From the NCBI GenBank assembly GCA_027080125.1, contig JALWSW010000182.1:1-13495 (forward strand): a DNA stretch of 13,495 bases, read 5' to 3'. Each line of letters starts with the position of its first letter. Within the stretch, counting starts at the first letter, position 1. Positions 1 to 8,467 of the stretch are shown here, one piece after another. A program made the position numbers and the translations under genes. The DNA is from Campylobacterales bacterium (GTDB lineage Bacteria > Campylobacterota_A > Desulfurellia > JAADFJ01). Under the pieces are notes generated by a model that saw only the letters and a program-made list of their open reading frames with translations, made no database searches and was not told the origin of the DNA.

Positions 1-309
1 GAGCGGGAAAGCAACATTATTAAATACAGAAAGCGAATCAAAAAGTGCACCGCCCTGGAACAGAAATCCAATCTTTTTTCTGACCTTTATCAGCTCCGAA
101 CCTTTCAGATCAAAAATAGTTTTGCCATCGATGATTACCTTTCCGCTATCAGGTTTTATAAGCCCTACAATAGTTTTGAGCAGAACCGATTTGCCACTCC
201 CGGAAAGTCCGGTTATTATGGTTATCTTCCCCCTTCTTACACGCAGGTTCAATCCGTTCAGGATTATCTTTCTTTCAATTTTTTTGTATAGATTGACAAT
301 TTCTATCAT
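1..309 (-). CDS. mlaF: MlaF-type ABC transporter ATP-binding protein (partial, C-terminus cut by window edge)
   Basis: This is the ATPase subunit that would power an MlaE-type permease moving phospholipid between inner and outer membranes. Only the first 103 residues are present, and the reading frame is open to the left edge. Translating the minus strand from the ATG at 309 gives a Walker A motif GLSGSGKS at about residues 35-42. A Q-loop segment FQGGALFDSLSVFNNVAFPL follows at about 84-103. The FQ-GALFDSL-V-NV-FPL form is typical of MlaF/Ttg2A rather than of generic ABC ATPases. The Walker B and signature motifs lie outside the window. The start is one base after the mlaE stop (TGA-A-ATG) and no Shine-Dalgarno sequence is visible, so translation is probably coupled to mlaE. 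An MCE-domain protein (MlaD) would be expected just beyond the edge, but this cannot be seen. Family assignment is strong; the direction of lipid transport is not determinable. Confidence 0.93.
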   Translation of the reverse strand, partial: MIEIVNLYKKIERKIILNGLNLRVRRGKITIITGLSGSGKSVLLKTIVGLIKPDSGKVIIDGKTIFDLKGSELIKVRKKIGFLFQGGALFDSLSVFNNVAFPL

Positions 310-310
310 T

Positions 311-1078
311 TCAATACATAAGTGCGGTAAGAAAATAATCTGAAACCAAAACAATAACGCTTGCAAGCACTACAGCCGAGGTTGTTGAACGTCCCACACC
401 CTGAGTACCTCCTGTTGTTACAAGTCCGTAATAACACCCTATTATTGTTATAAGTACTCCGAAAACCGCAGCTTTTACCAGTCCATACGATATGTCCGAG
501 GCATCTATAAACAATCTTATATTCTCAAAATAACCTCCCTCGCTTACCCCAAGCGAATATACACTGATTAAATAAGATCCTACATTGCCTGCTAGGTTTG
601 ATAAAATGGTAAGAAGAGGAAGCATCGTAAACCCGGCAACAAGTCGCGGGGAGGCAAGATAACCAATCGGATTTATTCCCATAACACTCAGTGCGTCTAT
701 CTGCTCGGTAACCTTCATCGAGCCGATTTCTGCGCTCATAGCAGAAACCGACCTTGCTACAACCATTAATGCGGTAAAAACCGGAGCAATTTCTCTTCCA
801 AAAGAGATTGCCACTGTATATCCAATCATTGAGGTAGCGCCGAATTTGCTAAATCCGTGATATGTTTCCAATGCCTCAACCATACCGGTAAAAAACGAAG
901 TAAGAATAACTATCCCTGTTGATGTGGCGCCTATCTTGTAAAACTCCTCTATTATCCTTGATATTCTCAAGGGTCGTCGAAAAATCCATAAAAATGAGGA
1001 GAAGAGTAACTGAGCAATGGAACCTGTAGAGATAACCAGATCGATAAAATATCTTCCGATATAAGCAAAAAAACTCAT
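311..1078 (-). CDS. mlaE: MlaE-family ABC transporter permease
   Basis: This is an integral inner-membrane permease of the MlaE/YrbE family, which works with MlaF and an MCE protein in phospholipid trafficking that maintains outer-membrane asymmetry. The 255 residues match the usual family length of about 250-260. Diagnostic motifs are FGREIAPVFTALMVVARS (about 93-110), AEIGSMKVTEQIDAL (about 116-130), the following GINPIGYL (about 134-141), and a C-terminal GGTQGVGRSTTSAVV block (about 223-237) before the last membrane helix. Hydrophobic segments are visible near 52-70, 83-105, 145-175, 200-220 and 233-254. Its ATG overlaps the alr stop by 4 bp (ATGA) and its stop is followed one base later by mlaF, so the three genes are almost certainly co-transcribed and translationally coupled. 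A GGAG lies 11 bases upstream of the start, inside alr. Seen directly: motifs and overlaps. Inferred: the lipid substrate. Confidence 0.95.
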   Translation of the reverse strand: MSFFAYIGRYFIDLVISTGSIAQLLFSSFLWIFRRPLRISRIIEEFYKIGATSTGIVILTSFFTGMVEALETYHGFSKFGATSMIGYTVAISFGREIAPVFTALMVVARSVSAMSAEIGSMKVTEQIDALSVMGINPIGYLASPRLVAGFTMLPLLTILSNLAGNVGSYLISVYSLGVSEGGYFENIRLFIDASDISYGLVKAAVFGVLITIIGCYYGLVTTGGTQGVGRSTTSAVVLASVIVLVSDYFLTALMY

Positions 1079-2157
1079 ATGTAAATACGCTCCAACCTGT
1101 TTCCCATTCCGGTCATTATCTCATAAGGTATTGTTCCGGCAAGTTTTGCCAATTCCCACACGCTTACAGATTTATCACCATCTTTGCCTATTATGGTCAC
1201 CCTATCATAAGGTTTTGCATCTATCCCGTTTATATTTACGGCAATTGCATCCATTGACACAACTCCAACAATAAATGCGAGATGCCGGTTAATTATAACA
1301 CTGGCTTTGTTTGACAAAGAGCGCATTATGCCATCCTCATATCCTACAGGAACAATCGCAACGGTTGTATCTGAAGGAGCGCTCCATCTGCCGTTATACC
1401 CGACTGTTTCACCTTGCTTAACATTTTTAATAAGCAATATCTGAGATGAAATCTCAAAGGCAGGTTCAAGCTCTGAGGGCAGATCAAAAGGGTCCACGCC
1501 ATAAAGCGCAAGCCCAACCCTGATATCAGTGCCATATTTAGATCTGAATTTTTCCATTGTTGAGCTGCTTGATAAAATATGCACCATTTGAGGATTAATA
1601 CCGTTTTCTCTGAGCTTCTCAACCGCTTTGTCGAACCTGTCTATTTGAAAAGATGCACCGTTTTTATCAAAGATATGCGAGTAAACCCCTACGATTGTGA
1701 CATTGTTTATCTTTTTATAAAGTCCTATAAACCTGTCAAGCTCATCGGTTCTTATGCCCCATCGATTCATTCCGGTATCAATTTTCAGATGAACCTCTGC
1801 AATTTTGCCGGCGTTTGAAGAAAATTCCGAAATCTCCATCAGGTTCTCCACGCTGTGAACTGTTGGAGTTATCCTGTTTTCAATCGCTTCATTCAATCTG
1901 TCCGGTAAAATGGGCAAAAGAACGATAATCGGTTTTCTTATACCAGCATTTCTAAGCTCTAATGCTTCATCAATCGTTGCAACCGCAAAAGCCGAGAGCT
2001 TTCCTTCATTTTCTATGGCCCTTGAGACTCCGACCGAGCCAAGTCCGTATGCATTTGCTTTTACCACAGCGATTACCCCGCAATCATCGGCAATTTTTGA
2101 TAAAAACCTCAGATTATGACGTAATTTTTCTCTATATACACAAATCGTTGCCTGCAT
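1075..2157 (-). CDS. alr: alanine racemase, PLP-dependent
   Basis: It interconverts L- and D-alanine in the cytoplasm, supplying D-Ala for peptidoglycan. The 360 residues are the usual fold-type III length. The N-terminal TIM barrel carries the PLP-binding lysine K33 in AVVKANAYGLG. Further barrel motifs are KIDTGMNRWG (125-134), YSHIFD (159-164, H161) and RVGLALYG (213-220, R213, expected to contact the PLP ring nitrogen). The C-terminal domain has the probable second catalytic base Y254 in GYNGRW, then VPVGYEDG (269-276) and a SMD motif (301-303) where many homologues have CMD. The protein ends with the typical PYEIMTGMGNRLERIY. All key residues are present, so it should be active. Its stop overlaps the mlaE start. 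A 146-bp gap separates it from upstream ubiE, and a promoter-like TTGACA sits about 30 bases before the ATG. The ATG has only a weak purine run (AAGAAAG) touching it. Confidence 0.97.
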   Translation of the reverse strand: MQATICVYREKLRHNLRFLSKIADDCGVIAVVKANAYGLGSVGVSRAIENEGKLSAFAVATIDEALELRNAGIRKPIIVLLPILPDRLNEAIENRITPTVHSVENLMEISEFSSNAGKIAEVHLKIDTGMNRWGIRTDELDRFIGLYKKINNVTIVGVYSHIFDKNGASFQIDRFDKAVEKLRENGINPQMVHILSSSSTMEKFRSKYGTDIRVGLALYGVDPFDLPSELEPAFEISSQILLIKNVKQGETVGYNGRWSAPSDTTVAIVPVGYEDGIMRSLSNKASVIINRHLAFIVGVVSMDAIAVNINGIDAKPYDRVTIIGKDGDKSVSVWELAKLAGTIPYEIMTGMGNRLERIYI

Positions 2158-2303
2158 CTTTCTTATACTAAACAGATATCATCGAATGTCAATTTTATCA
2201 ATACTTACCAACCCTATTTCGCCTCAAGCCTGATGCTCTGTTTTTCAGAGAATTACCTATATAGTAATACTCTTTATACAAGATGTTTCTGCTTTCAAAA
2301 TTT
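2158..2303 (-). promoter_or_regulatory. alr upstream gap with candidate promoter
   Basis: This is the largest gap within the seven-gene minus-strand run. Reading the minus strand, TTGACA (2192-2187) is followed after 16 bases by TAGTAT (2170-2165). An alternative pair is TTGATA (2201-2196), 17 bases, TATCTG (2178-2173). Either would start transcription within about 10 bases of the alr ATG, giving a leaderless or very short-leader message. A small 5-bp hairpin (CTCTG, five-T loop, CAGAG; 2236-2250) is also present but is too weak to call as a terminator. alr could equally be served by read-through from ubiE. Confidence 0.35.
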
Positions 2304-2993
2304 TTATATCCGGGCGCAATGTATCGCGGCAACACCACCCAAAATCCGCTCATAATCAACCCTCGAGAATCCGATATTTTTCAGAATATCCGAAAGCACG
2401 CCGACATCCGGAAACTTTATTACCGTTTGCGGAAGGTAGTTATACGCAAACTTATGATTTGATATTTTATTGCCGATAAACGGAAGAATTTTCAGAAAAT
2501 AAAACTCAAAGATTGCTCTCCACAGTCTATTATTGATATGACTGAACTCAAGTATCAAAAGAACACCGTTTTTTTTAAGAACCCTTTTCATCTCTTTTAA
2601 TGCCTGCTCACGCTTGGGTATATTTCTTAATCCAAATGCGATTGTTATGGCATCAAAACTGCTGTTTGCAAACGGAAGATACTCTGCCTGAGCATTTATC
2701 AGATGAATGTTGTTGTTTCCGGTTTTTTTCTTTGCTATTTTAAGCATTGATAAAGAGAGATCCGCACCAACAATCAACGCATTAAAGTTCTTGGAAATCT
2801 CAAGCGCAACATCAGCGGTGCCTGTTGCCAAGTCAAGAATCTTTTTCGATGTTGCGGGAATCTTATCTATTAAACGTCTTCTCCATAAGCGGTCAATACC
2901 GAAACTGAGCAGATGATTCAGTCTATCATAGCTGGATGAAATTTCCGAAAACATATTTTCAATAGCTTTATTTTCTTCAGATAAACTTCTCAT
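2304..2993 (-). CDS. ubiE: demethylmenaquinone / ubiquinone C-methyltransferase UbiE/MenG
   Basis: This is a class I SAM-dependent methyltransferase that adds the ring methyl group in the last step of menaquinone (or an equivalent step of ubiquinone) synthesis. The 229 residues are normal length. It shows the UbiE/COQ5 pattern: FSEISSSYDRLNHLLSFG (15-32) with the following WRRR, and SAM motif I LDLATGTAD (53-61). An acidic residue at the end of strand 2 lies in GADLS (D78). The family motif AFGLRNI is at 119-125, then KEMKRVLKKNG and LLILEFS (145-151), with the closing GGVAAIH (219-225). It lies 43 bp downstream of the RND pump gene and 146 bp upstream of alr on the same strand, so it may be the fourth cistron of the efflux operon. 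No good Shine-Dalgarno sequence is visible before the ATG. An anaerobe-like gene set would favour menaquinone (menG), but the window does not prove which quinone is used. Confidence 0.95.
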   Translation of the reverse strand: MRSLSEENKAIENMFSEISSSYDRLNHLLSFGIDRLWRRRLIDKIPATSKKILDLATGTADVALEISKNFNALIVGADLSLSMLKIAKKKTGNNNIHLINAQAEYLPFANSSFDAITIAFGLRNIPKREQALKEMKRVLKKNGVLLILEFSHINNRLWRAIFEFYFLKILPFIGNKISNHKFAYNYLPQTVIKFPDVGVLSDILKNIGFSRVDYERILGGVAAIHCARI

Positions 2994-3036
2994 AGCTTTT
3001 TATAGTATCTTTTTGTTTTTATATTGCAAGAAAACC

Positions 3037-6000
3037 TTAATTTTCTTTTTTGTCAAACAGATATGCGAACATAGGAACATATATTAATGTCAGCAGTGTT
3101 CCCACGATTAAACCGCCCACAGCAACATCAGCAAGAGGAGAAAGCCTCTCAAGTCCAACCGCTCTTTCCAATGCAATCGGAATCATGCCCGCTATCGTGC
3201 CAAAAGCAGTCATCATCACCGGTCTGAATCTTACCCTCACGCTTTCTACCGCACTTTCAAAAGGTGCTTCGTTTTCCCTGTATTTTTGATAAAAATCAAT
3301 AAGCAAAACAGCGTTTTTTATGATTATGCCGAATAAAAGCAAAATACCCATCATACTTGGCATACAGCTTGGTTTGTTGAAAATCAGCATAGCCCAGGCT
3401 GCACCAATTATAGATAGAGGCAAAACAACAATCATTATGAGCGCAAGTTTTACCGATCTATAAACGGCAATCAAGGTCATCGTCAACACCACAACGCCTA
3501 TCAAAATAGCTTTTATCATTCTCTTTAAGCTATCTAATAGCTGTTTTACGCTACCCTGATGCTCTATCTGATATCCGCTTGTATCAATATGCTTTAATAT
3601 TTTGTCGCTGTCGGAGCTTATCATAGAGATCGGCTTTTTATTTCTATAGCCATTTACATCTACACTGTATAGCAAGCCGTCGCGTTCTATTTTTGCGGCG
3701 GTAAAATGCCTTTTGAAGGCAGCCACCTCGCTCAGTGGTATATAGTTTCCAAAGGCTGTTTTAATTGGCAAAAGTTTTATACTTTCAAGATTTTTGTTGA
3801 ATTTTCCTTTTAGATAAATTCTGACAAACTGGGTATTCATTGATGCAAAGTTGCCGTTTAACGAAGCAACTCTTCCGTTTATCGGAATCTGCATTGCTAT
3901 TTGATACGGCGTTAACCCGTAGCTTAAAGCCTTGTTTATATCGATATCCGTCTCAATTTCGCTGAAATCATTGTCCCAGCTTATATCAACTGATGTCAGT
4001 CCTTTCAGATTGCCCAAAGCTTTGGCTATTTTATGAGCCTCTTTGGGCAACATATTGTATGTCGGGCTTTTAACACGTATATCCAATGGTGCTTTAATCG
4101 TTGATACCGGTGTTGCGCCGAAATCATAAACATCCACGTTTTTGATACCGCTTATTGTATTGAGTTTGTCTCTGAATATGCCCTCTATCTGCCAAATGCT
4201 GAGCTTTCTGTGAAAGCGATCCGTGCAGTTTATGGTTATAGTGGCCTCACTCGGAAGATTGCCGCTGCCAAGAGAAAGTACGCCTGCCTCAGAACCAAAT
4301 GCAACCGAGCTCATTTTGACGTAAGGTTGCTTATGAGCCCATATCAAGAAAGGTTTGAGTCTTTTTTCTGCGGAATTTACCGTATCATTGGAGCTGAACT
4401 CAACATGTGCTTTGATGATACCGGTATCCATGGGAGGCATCACGTCTTTTCCTATCACCGGCAGCACACCTTTTACGCTAAAGACAAATATCAGCATGAC
4501 CCCTGCAATAAGAATCGTTCTTCCTAAAAATCTGTTTTTGCCGTTGGAAAATTTCAATATGCTTATGTAGGGATTCACAAGCCTTCCAATTGTTTTTTGA
4601 TAAAACAACTCAAACCATTTTTCGATTTTTGTCTTTTTCGTGCCGTTTTTATACAGATATATTGATAACTTAGGTATAAATGTTATAGACAAAAAATAAG
4701 ACGCAACAAGAGCGATAATCAGTGTCGAAATGAGCGGTCTGAAAATCTTTTGCGGAAAATCACCCACAAACATCATAGGAAACAGAATTGTAATTGTTGA
4801 CAAAGTGCCTGCGAAAACGGGTCCGATAACCTCTTTGGTGCCTTTTCTGATTGCAACATCCAGTTCTTCTTTCATGTCTATCAGATGTCTTTCTATGTTT
4901 TCAAGAACAACAACCGCATCGTCGGTAAGCATGCCGAGCGCAAGAATAATTGCCGTATATACTACAATATTCAGCTCGCCGCCAAAGAGCCAAATAATGG
5001 CAATTGTCGAAAAAAACACCATCGGTATGGATAATCCCGCAGCGATAATGGCTCTGAAATTACCGAGAAAGACAAGCAAAACAATCAATGTATAAATTAT
5101 GGCATCGCGCAGAGCCTCAAGCATATTCGTATTGGAGGTTTCAATCAGGTCTCTTTGAGTATCGGCTATTTCAAAGCGTATATTGGGGTATTTTCTTCTT
5201 AGATATTTCATGGCTTTTCTTGCCGCATTGCTGGTTGCCAAAACACTGCCTCCGGGAGCTCTTTGAACAGCCAAGGCTATCGCTTCTTTTCCGTTACCGA
5301 TATATCCGCTGAATCGTTTTTGATGAGACCATGAAACATCTGCTATGCTGGCTAAAGGCACATTAGGCGCTATCTTTATCTGTTTTATTCTTTCAATCTC
5401 ATCTTTCTCGCCATAGTATGCCAGGGTCAAAAAATTATTTTTACTTTTCATAAAGCCTATAGGAATATCTTTGTTTATCGCCCTGATAGCATCTATCACT
5501 TTATCTGTCGAAAGGTTGTATCTGGCGATTTTATACGGGTCTATTTCGATATTTATAGCACTCTGATATCCTCCGAAAACCTCTACATTGCCCACTTCCT
5601 TTTTGCTTAACAGATACGGTTTTATGAAACTATCAGCAATTTTTCTTATATCGGTTACGTCTATTGATCCATTTTTTGGGCTCAGTGCTATTACATCGGC
5701 TGGAAGGGTAAAACTGCCCACCGTATAGATTGCCGGGTTTGCCGTCGGAGGAAGCTTTGCCTTTGCTATTGACAATGCATTTTCAACGTCAACCGCAGCG
5801 TTTTCCAGTCCCTTTTTATATTCGAATTCCGCCTTTACAATAGAAAAGTTAGCCACATTCACGCTACTTATATCTCTTATGAGACTAAGTCTTGAGAGCT
5901 CCTGTTCTATCGGTTTTGAAACGGTGCTTGCCGCAACCTCGGCTGTAGCACCCGGAATCTGCGTTATAACTACAACTTGCGGTCTGTCGGTATCAGGAAA

Positions 6001-6102
6001 CAGGTTTTTCGGAAGCTCAACCAACCCGACAACTCCAAGCACAAAAAGAAGCGCAATAATGCTGAAAAGCGTGTAAGGTCTTTTGTAAAAATATTCAAAC
6101 AT
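3037..6102 (-). CDS. AcrB-like RND efflux pump, inner membrane subunit
   Basis: This is a proton-driven inner-membrane transporter of the RND superfamily (AcrB/MexB/HAE1 type), the engine of the tripartite pump made with the two genes before it. The 1021 residues show the expected duplicated layout: TM1 (about 10-30), a large periplasmic porter loop (31-335), TM2-6 (about 336-480), TM7 (about 527-550), a second periplasmic loop (551-860) and TM8-12 (about 862-1016). The proton relay is complete: D394 and D395 in ALGMLTDDAVVVLEN (TM4), K929 in GIIIKNAVLL (TM10) and R960 in RFRPVMMTAFGT (TM11). The N-terminal LPKNLFPDTDRPQVVV and PGATAEVAASTVSKPIEQEL segments are classic. Its ATG directly abuts the fusion-protein stop (TAG-ATG), with an AAGGG-type ribosome site about 8 bases upstream inside that gene. 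The motifs fit drug/hydrophobe pumps better than metal pumps; the substrate is unknown. Confidence 0.96.
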   Translation of the reverse strand: MFEYFYKRPYTLFSIIALLFVLGVVGLVELPKNLFPDTDRPQVVVITQIPGATAEVAASTVSKPIEQELSRLSLIRDISSVNVANFSIVKAEFEYKKGLENAAVDVENALSIAKAKLPPTANPAIYTVGSFTLPADVIALSPKNGSIDVTDIRKIADSFIKPYLLSKKEVGNVEVFGGYQSAINIEIDPYKIARYNLSTDKVIDAIRAINKDIPIGFMKSKNNFLTLAYYGEKDEIERIKQIKIAPNVPLASIADVSWSHQKRFSGYIGNGKEAIALAVQRAPGGSVLATSNAARKAMKYLRRKYPNIRFEIADTQRDLIETSNTNMLEALRDAIIYTLIVLLVFLGNFRAIIAAGLSIPMVFFSTIAIIWLFGGELNIVVYTAIILALGMLTDDAVVVLENIERHLIDMKEELDVAIRKGTKEVIGPVFAGTLSTITILFPMMFVGDFPQKIFRPLISTLIIALVASYFLSITFIPKLSIYLYKNGTKKTKIEKWFELFYQKTIGRLVNPYISILKFSNGKNRFLGRTILIAGVMLIFVFSVKGVLPVIGKDVMPPMDTGIIKAHVEFSSNDTVNSAEKRLKPFLIWAHKQPYVKMSSVAFGSEAGVLSLGSGNLPSEATITINCTDRFHRKLSIWQIEGIFRDKLNTISGIKNVDVYDFGATPVSTIKAPLDIRVKSPTYNMLPKEAHKIAKALGNLKGLTSVDISWDNDFSEIETDIDINKALSYGLTPYQIAMQIPINGRVASLNGNFASMNTQFVRIYLKGKFNKNLESIKLLPIKTAFGNYIPLSEVAAFKRHFTAAKIERDGLLYSVDVNGYRNKKPISMISSDSDKILKHIDTSGYQIEHQGSVKQLLDSLKRMIKAILIGVVVLTMTLIAVYRSVKLALIMIVVLPLSIIGAAWAMLIFNKPSCMPSMMGILLLFGIIIKNAVLLIDFYQKYRENEAPFESAVESVRVRFRPVMMTAFGTIAGMIPIALERAVGLERLSPLADVAVGGLIVGTLLTLIYVPMFAYLFDKKEN

Positions 6103-7182
6103 CTAATTTGCCCTTTTTATTGCCGTTCCGCCAAAAAGTTTGAGAAGGATATCCGGTTTTGCAACTATTATTCTTTTGCCTACGATATTCTTGTTTAGCA
6201 GAGCAACGCCCTCCTCTCCCGAGCTAACTATTTTTACCGTTTCAGGCTTTGCAAATTTCCTGCCCGCAATCAAAACATAGCTCCTGCCGTTTTTTTGCAA
6301 AACCGCATCAACAGGCAGCTTTATTGCTTTGCCTTTAAAAACAACCACTTTTATTTCGACCCTTGAATCCGTGTTAAGGTCTGTTGAAACATCGGATTTA
6401 TATTCGTTCAAACCGTTGAAGGTGCCTTTAAGCGGATAAACCTTGTAAAATCTTTTTTTAAAGATAATTCCGGCAGGCTTGATATTTTCCGGTAACCGCA
6501 TCAACAGATATTTTTCACCCGTTGTGGCTATATCATATATTGTTTTTCCGGGCATTGCCACATCACCAACATTGAGAAACTTCTTGCTTATAATGCCCTC
6601 AACAGGCGATTTTATAACGGTATATTCCAGCAAATCGTTCAGCTCTTTGATAAGATTTTTTTCACTCTCAATATTGGATTTAATATATGCGATGTTTGAT
6701 TTTATATCTGAAATATTGTCTTCTTCTTTTTGAAACTGCTCAATCGAAGCACCTTTAACCGCCATTAGTTCTTTTGTTCTTTTATGCGTTTTTATCATAT
6801 TCCCAAGAGTCAATTTCGCCGAGTTCAGTTTGGAATAAAGAGACCTCAGAGATGATTTTACGGACGCAAGTTTCGATTTCGTGCTGCTTGAATCAAGTCT
6901 TGCTATGATTTCTCCTTTGGAAACATTGCTTCCTACCGGTTTGAGCGCAAGAACTCTTGCGGCTATTTTGGTTGATACGCTCACATCCGTATCGCTTTTC
7001 ACAATACCCAGAGCCGTAAGAGTTAGCGAAAAATTACTCATTTCTGGTTTTATTGTGCTGATAATCACCGGATACTGTTTTGGCGGTTTGAGTTCGGCAA
7101 GCGCCCTTTTTCTTTTTGCTATCAACGCAATACCGCCCAAAATCAGCAAAATAGAAACGGCAATAATTATAGCCTTTTTCAT
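6103..7182 (-). CDS. RND efflux membrane fusion protein (HlyD/AcrA-like periplasmic adaptor)
   Basis: This periplasmic adaptor couples the RND pump to the outer-membrane channel. It has 359 residues, with an N-terminal membrane anchor (about 3-22, hydrophobic, followed by KRKR) and no lipobox cysteine, so it is probably anchored by an uncleaved helix. The first half of the barrel-sandwich (lipoyl-like) domain ends near VGSNVSKGEIIARLDSS (83-99). A coiled-coil hairpin rich in K, S, E and L spans about 100-185. The second half-motif follows as VIKSPVEGIISKKFLNVGDV (189-208). A beta-barrel and membrane-proximal region make up the rest. Its ATG overlaps the stop of the TolC-like gene by 4 bp and is preceded by a strong AGGAG 8 bases upstream. 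Its stop abuts the RND gene. Gene order and overlaps make it a near-certain partner of both. Confidence 0.95.
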   Translation of the reverse strand: MKKAIIIAVSILLILGGIALIAKRKRALAELKPPKQYPVIISTIKPEMSNFSLTLTALGIVKSDTDVSVSTKIAARVLALKPVGSNVSKGEIIARLDSSSTKSKLASVKSSLRSLYSKLNSAKLTLGNMIKTHKRTKELMAVKGASIEQFQKEEDNISDIKSNIAYIKSNIESEKNLIKELNDLLEYTVIKSPVEGIISKKFLNVGDVAMPGKTIYDIATTGEKYLLMRLPENIKPAGIIFKKRFYKVYPLKGTFNGLNEYKSDVSTDLNTDSRVEIKVVVFKGKAIKLPVDAVLQKNGRSYVLIAGRKFAKPETVKIVSSGEEGVALLNKNIVGKRIIVAKPDILLKLFGGTAIKRAN

Positions 7183-8459
7183 TTCACAATCTCCTCTAAA
7201 TTATTTCCGTAAATAACTGCAAGTTCGGATAAAATCTCCCATCTTTTTGCCCTAAGATCAAACAAACCGGCTGAGGCATTTAAAAGTGAATCCTCATAAC
7301 GCAGATATTCTTCCTCTGTCATCCTTTGTGTCTGAAAAGCAACCTTGGCGTATTTCAAAAGCTGCCGCTGATATCTGACCTCTTTTTCTCCAATACGGAT
7401 TGAATTGTCTATTATGTTAATATCGGTGTTAAGCTCATCGGAGGTTGCCTTCAGCTCTGTCTCAAGCTGCTCAAGCTGCAATCTGTTTTTCAAATAGTCA
7501 ACCCGAGCGCTTGCTATATCCGAATAGATAGTTTTGTCAAAAATCGGGATTTGCAGAAATATTCCGATGCTCGAATAGTTTTTTACAACATCCTCGTTAT
7601 TATTGTAAGCCTTGCCGAATCTTCTAAAGCCTGAAGCCTTGGCATACAAGGAAGGGTAAAGTCTATGCTCTTGCGCCTTCAAGCCTTCTTTTTTTGATTC
7701 AATTATATCTTCAAGCGGCTTAATACTGTAAAAGTTTGCCTGTTTGATTTTTTTTGTTTGCCTCATCTCTATCGAATGATTTAGTTTCACAGAGGTCAAA
7801 TCCTCGATGCTTGATAAAATTCTTTTTTTATCCGTTTCTATGCTCATAAGTGCAATGTCAATCTGATTTATACTACTTTCAATTTTAATCTTCTCAATTT
7901 CAGGCAATCTACCGTTTTTTACACCTATATTTACGCGTGCCAGCGTGGCTTCGAGCGATTTTTTTCTTGAAACCATTGCCCTATGCAGATTTTCGAGATA
8001 CCCGAGTCTGGCATTGAGCGAAACCAGCAAAGCCTGATTTTTCAAAAGATTCAACTCTGCCTTTTCCCAAGCGCTTTTATACAACAACTCAGCCTTTTTT
8101 GTCAGATTAAACAGTGACCATACAAATATCGGCATATCCGCCTGAACGCCTATCTGTTTGATATTTCGGCTAAACGGTAAGGCACCCCCTACCTTTGTTA
8201 TCTCTGCGCTCTCGGTGGGAGTAACAGGTCTCAGACTTGTGGGGCTATTGAAATGCTCATAACCTGCCAAACCATAAATCTTTGGATAAAAACCTGCCAA
8301 AGCCTTTTTTTTCGCAATTTCAGCCTCTTTGGAAATCAGTTTGTCAATTTTTGTCAAAGGCTGTTTTTTAAGAGCATCGAACAGATCGCTCATCTTCATT
8401 GCGTATGAATTTAACGCAACAAAACCTACCGTTAAAAATATAATCAATTGTTTAATCAT
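7179..8459 (-). CDS. TolC-like outer membrane efflux protein
   Basis: This is the outer-membrane channel/periplasmic tunnel component of the tripartite pump. I place the start at the ATG at 8459, giving 426 residues that begin MIKQLIIFLTVGFVALNSYA, a good signal peptide with likely cleavage after SYA. The open frame extends to a TTG at 8495, but that TTG is the first base triplet of a TTGACA promoter box and has no ribosome site. The mature protein is mostly long amphipathic helices in two repeats, typical of the OEP family: segments around AEIAKKKALAGFYPKIYGLAGYE, then a second repeat with ASARVDYLKNRLQLEQLE and GEKEVRYQRQLLKYAKVAFQ. It is the first gene of the efflux set, and its stop overlaps the fusion-protein start. 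No Shine-Dalgarno sequence precedes the ATG, consistent with a leaderless or very short-leader transcript. Confidence 0.92.
   Translation of the reverse strand: MIKQLIIFLTVGFVALNSYAMKMSDLFDALKKQPLTKIDKLISKEAEIAKKKALAGFYPKIYGLAGYEHFNSPTSLRPVTPTESAEITKVGGALPFSRNIKQIGVQADMPIFVWSLFNLTKKAELLYKSAWEKAELNLLKNQALLVSLNARLGYLENLHRAMVSRKKSLEATLARVNIGVKNGRLPEIEKIKIESSINQIDIALMSIETDKKRILSSIEDLTSVKLNHSIEMRQTKKIKQANFYSIKPLEDIIESKKEGLKAQEHRLYPSLYAKASGFRRFGKAYNNNEDVVKNYSSIGIFLQIPIFDKTIYSDIASARVDYLKNRLQLEQLETELKATSDELNTDINIIDNSIRIGEKEVRYQRQLLKYAKVAFQTQRMTEEEYLRYEDSLLNASAGLFDLRAKRWEILSELAVIYGNNLEEIVK
7191..7195 (-). promoter_or_regulatory. strong Shine-Dalgarno for the membrane fusion protein
   Basis: On the minus strand AGGAG lies 8 bases before the ATG at 7182, inside the 3' end of the TolC-like gene. 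It is the clearest ribosome site in the minus-strand run and fixes the fusion-protein start, in contrast to the TolC-like, alr and mlaF starts where no such site is visible. Confidence 0.8.
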
Positions 8460-8467
8460 AAAAAATA

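Noticed and set aside
2236..2250. CTCTG/CAGAG hairpin in the ubiE-alr gap as a terminator
   Set aside because: The stem is only 5 bp with no following T-run on the minus strand. It is too weak to support a call.
4210..4527. 105-codon plus-strand open frame opposite the RND gene
   Set aside because: It lies wholly antisense to the clearly coding RND gene, has no ribosome site and no recognisable motif, so it is a shadow frame. The same holds for the plus-strand frames at 4730-5095 and 6881-7216.
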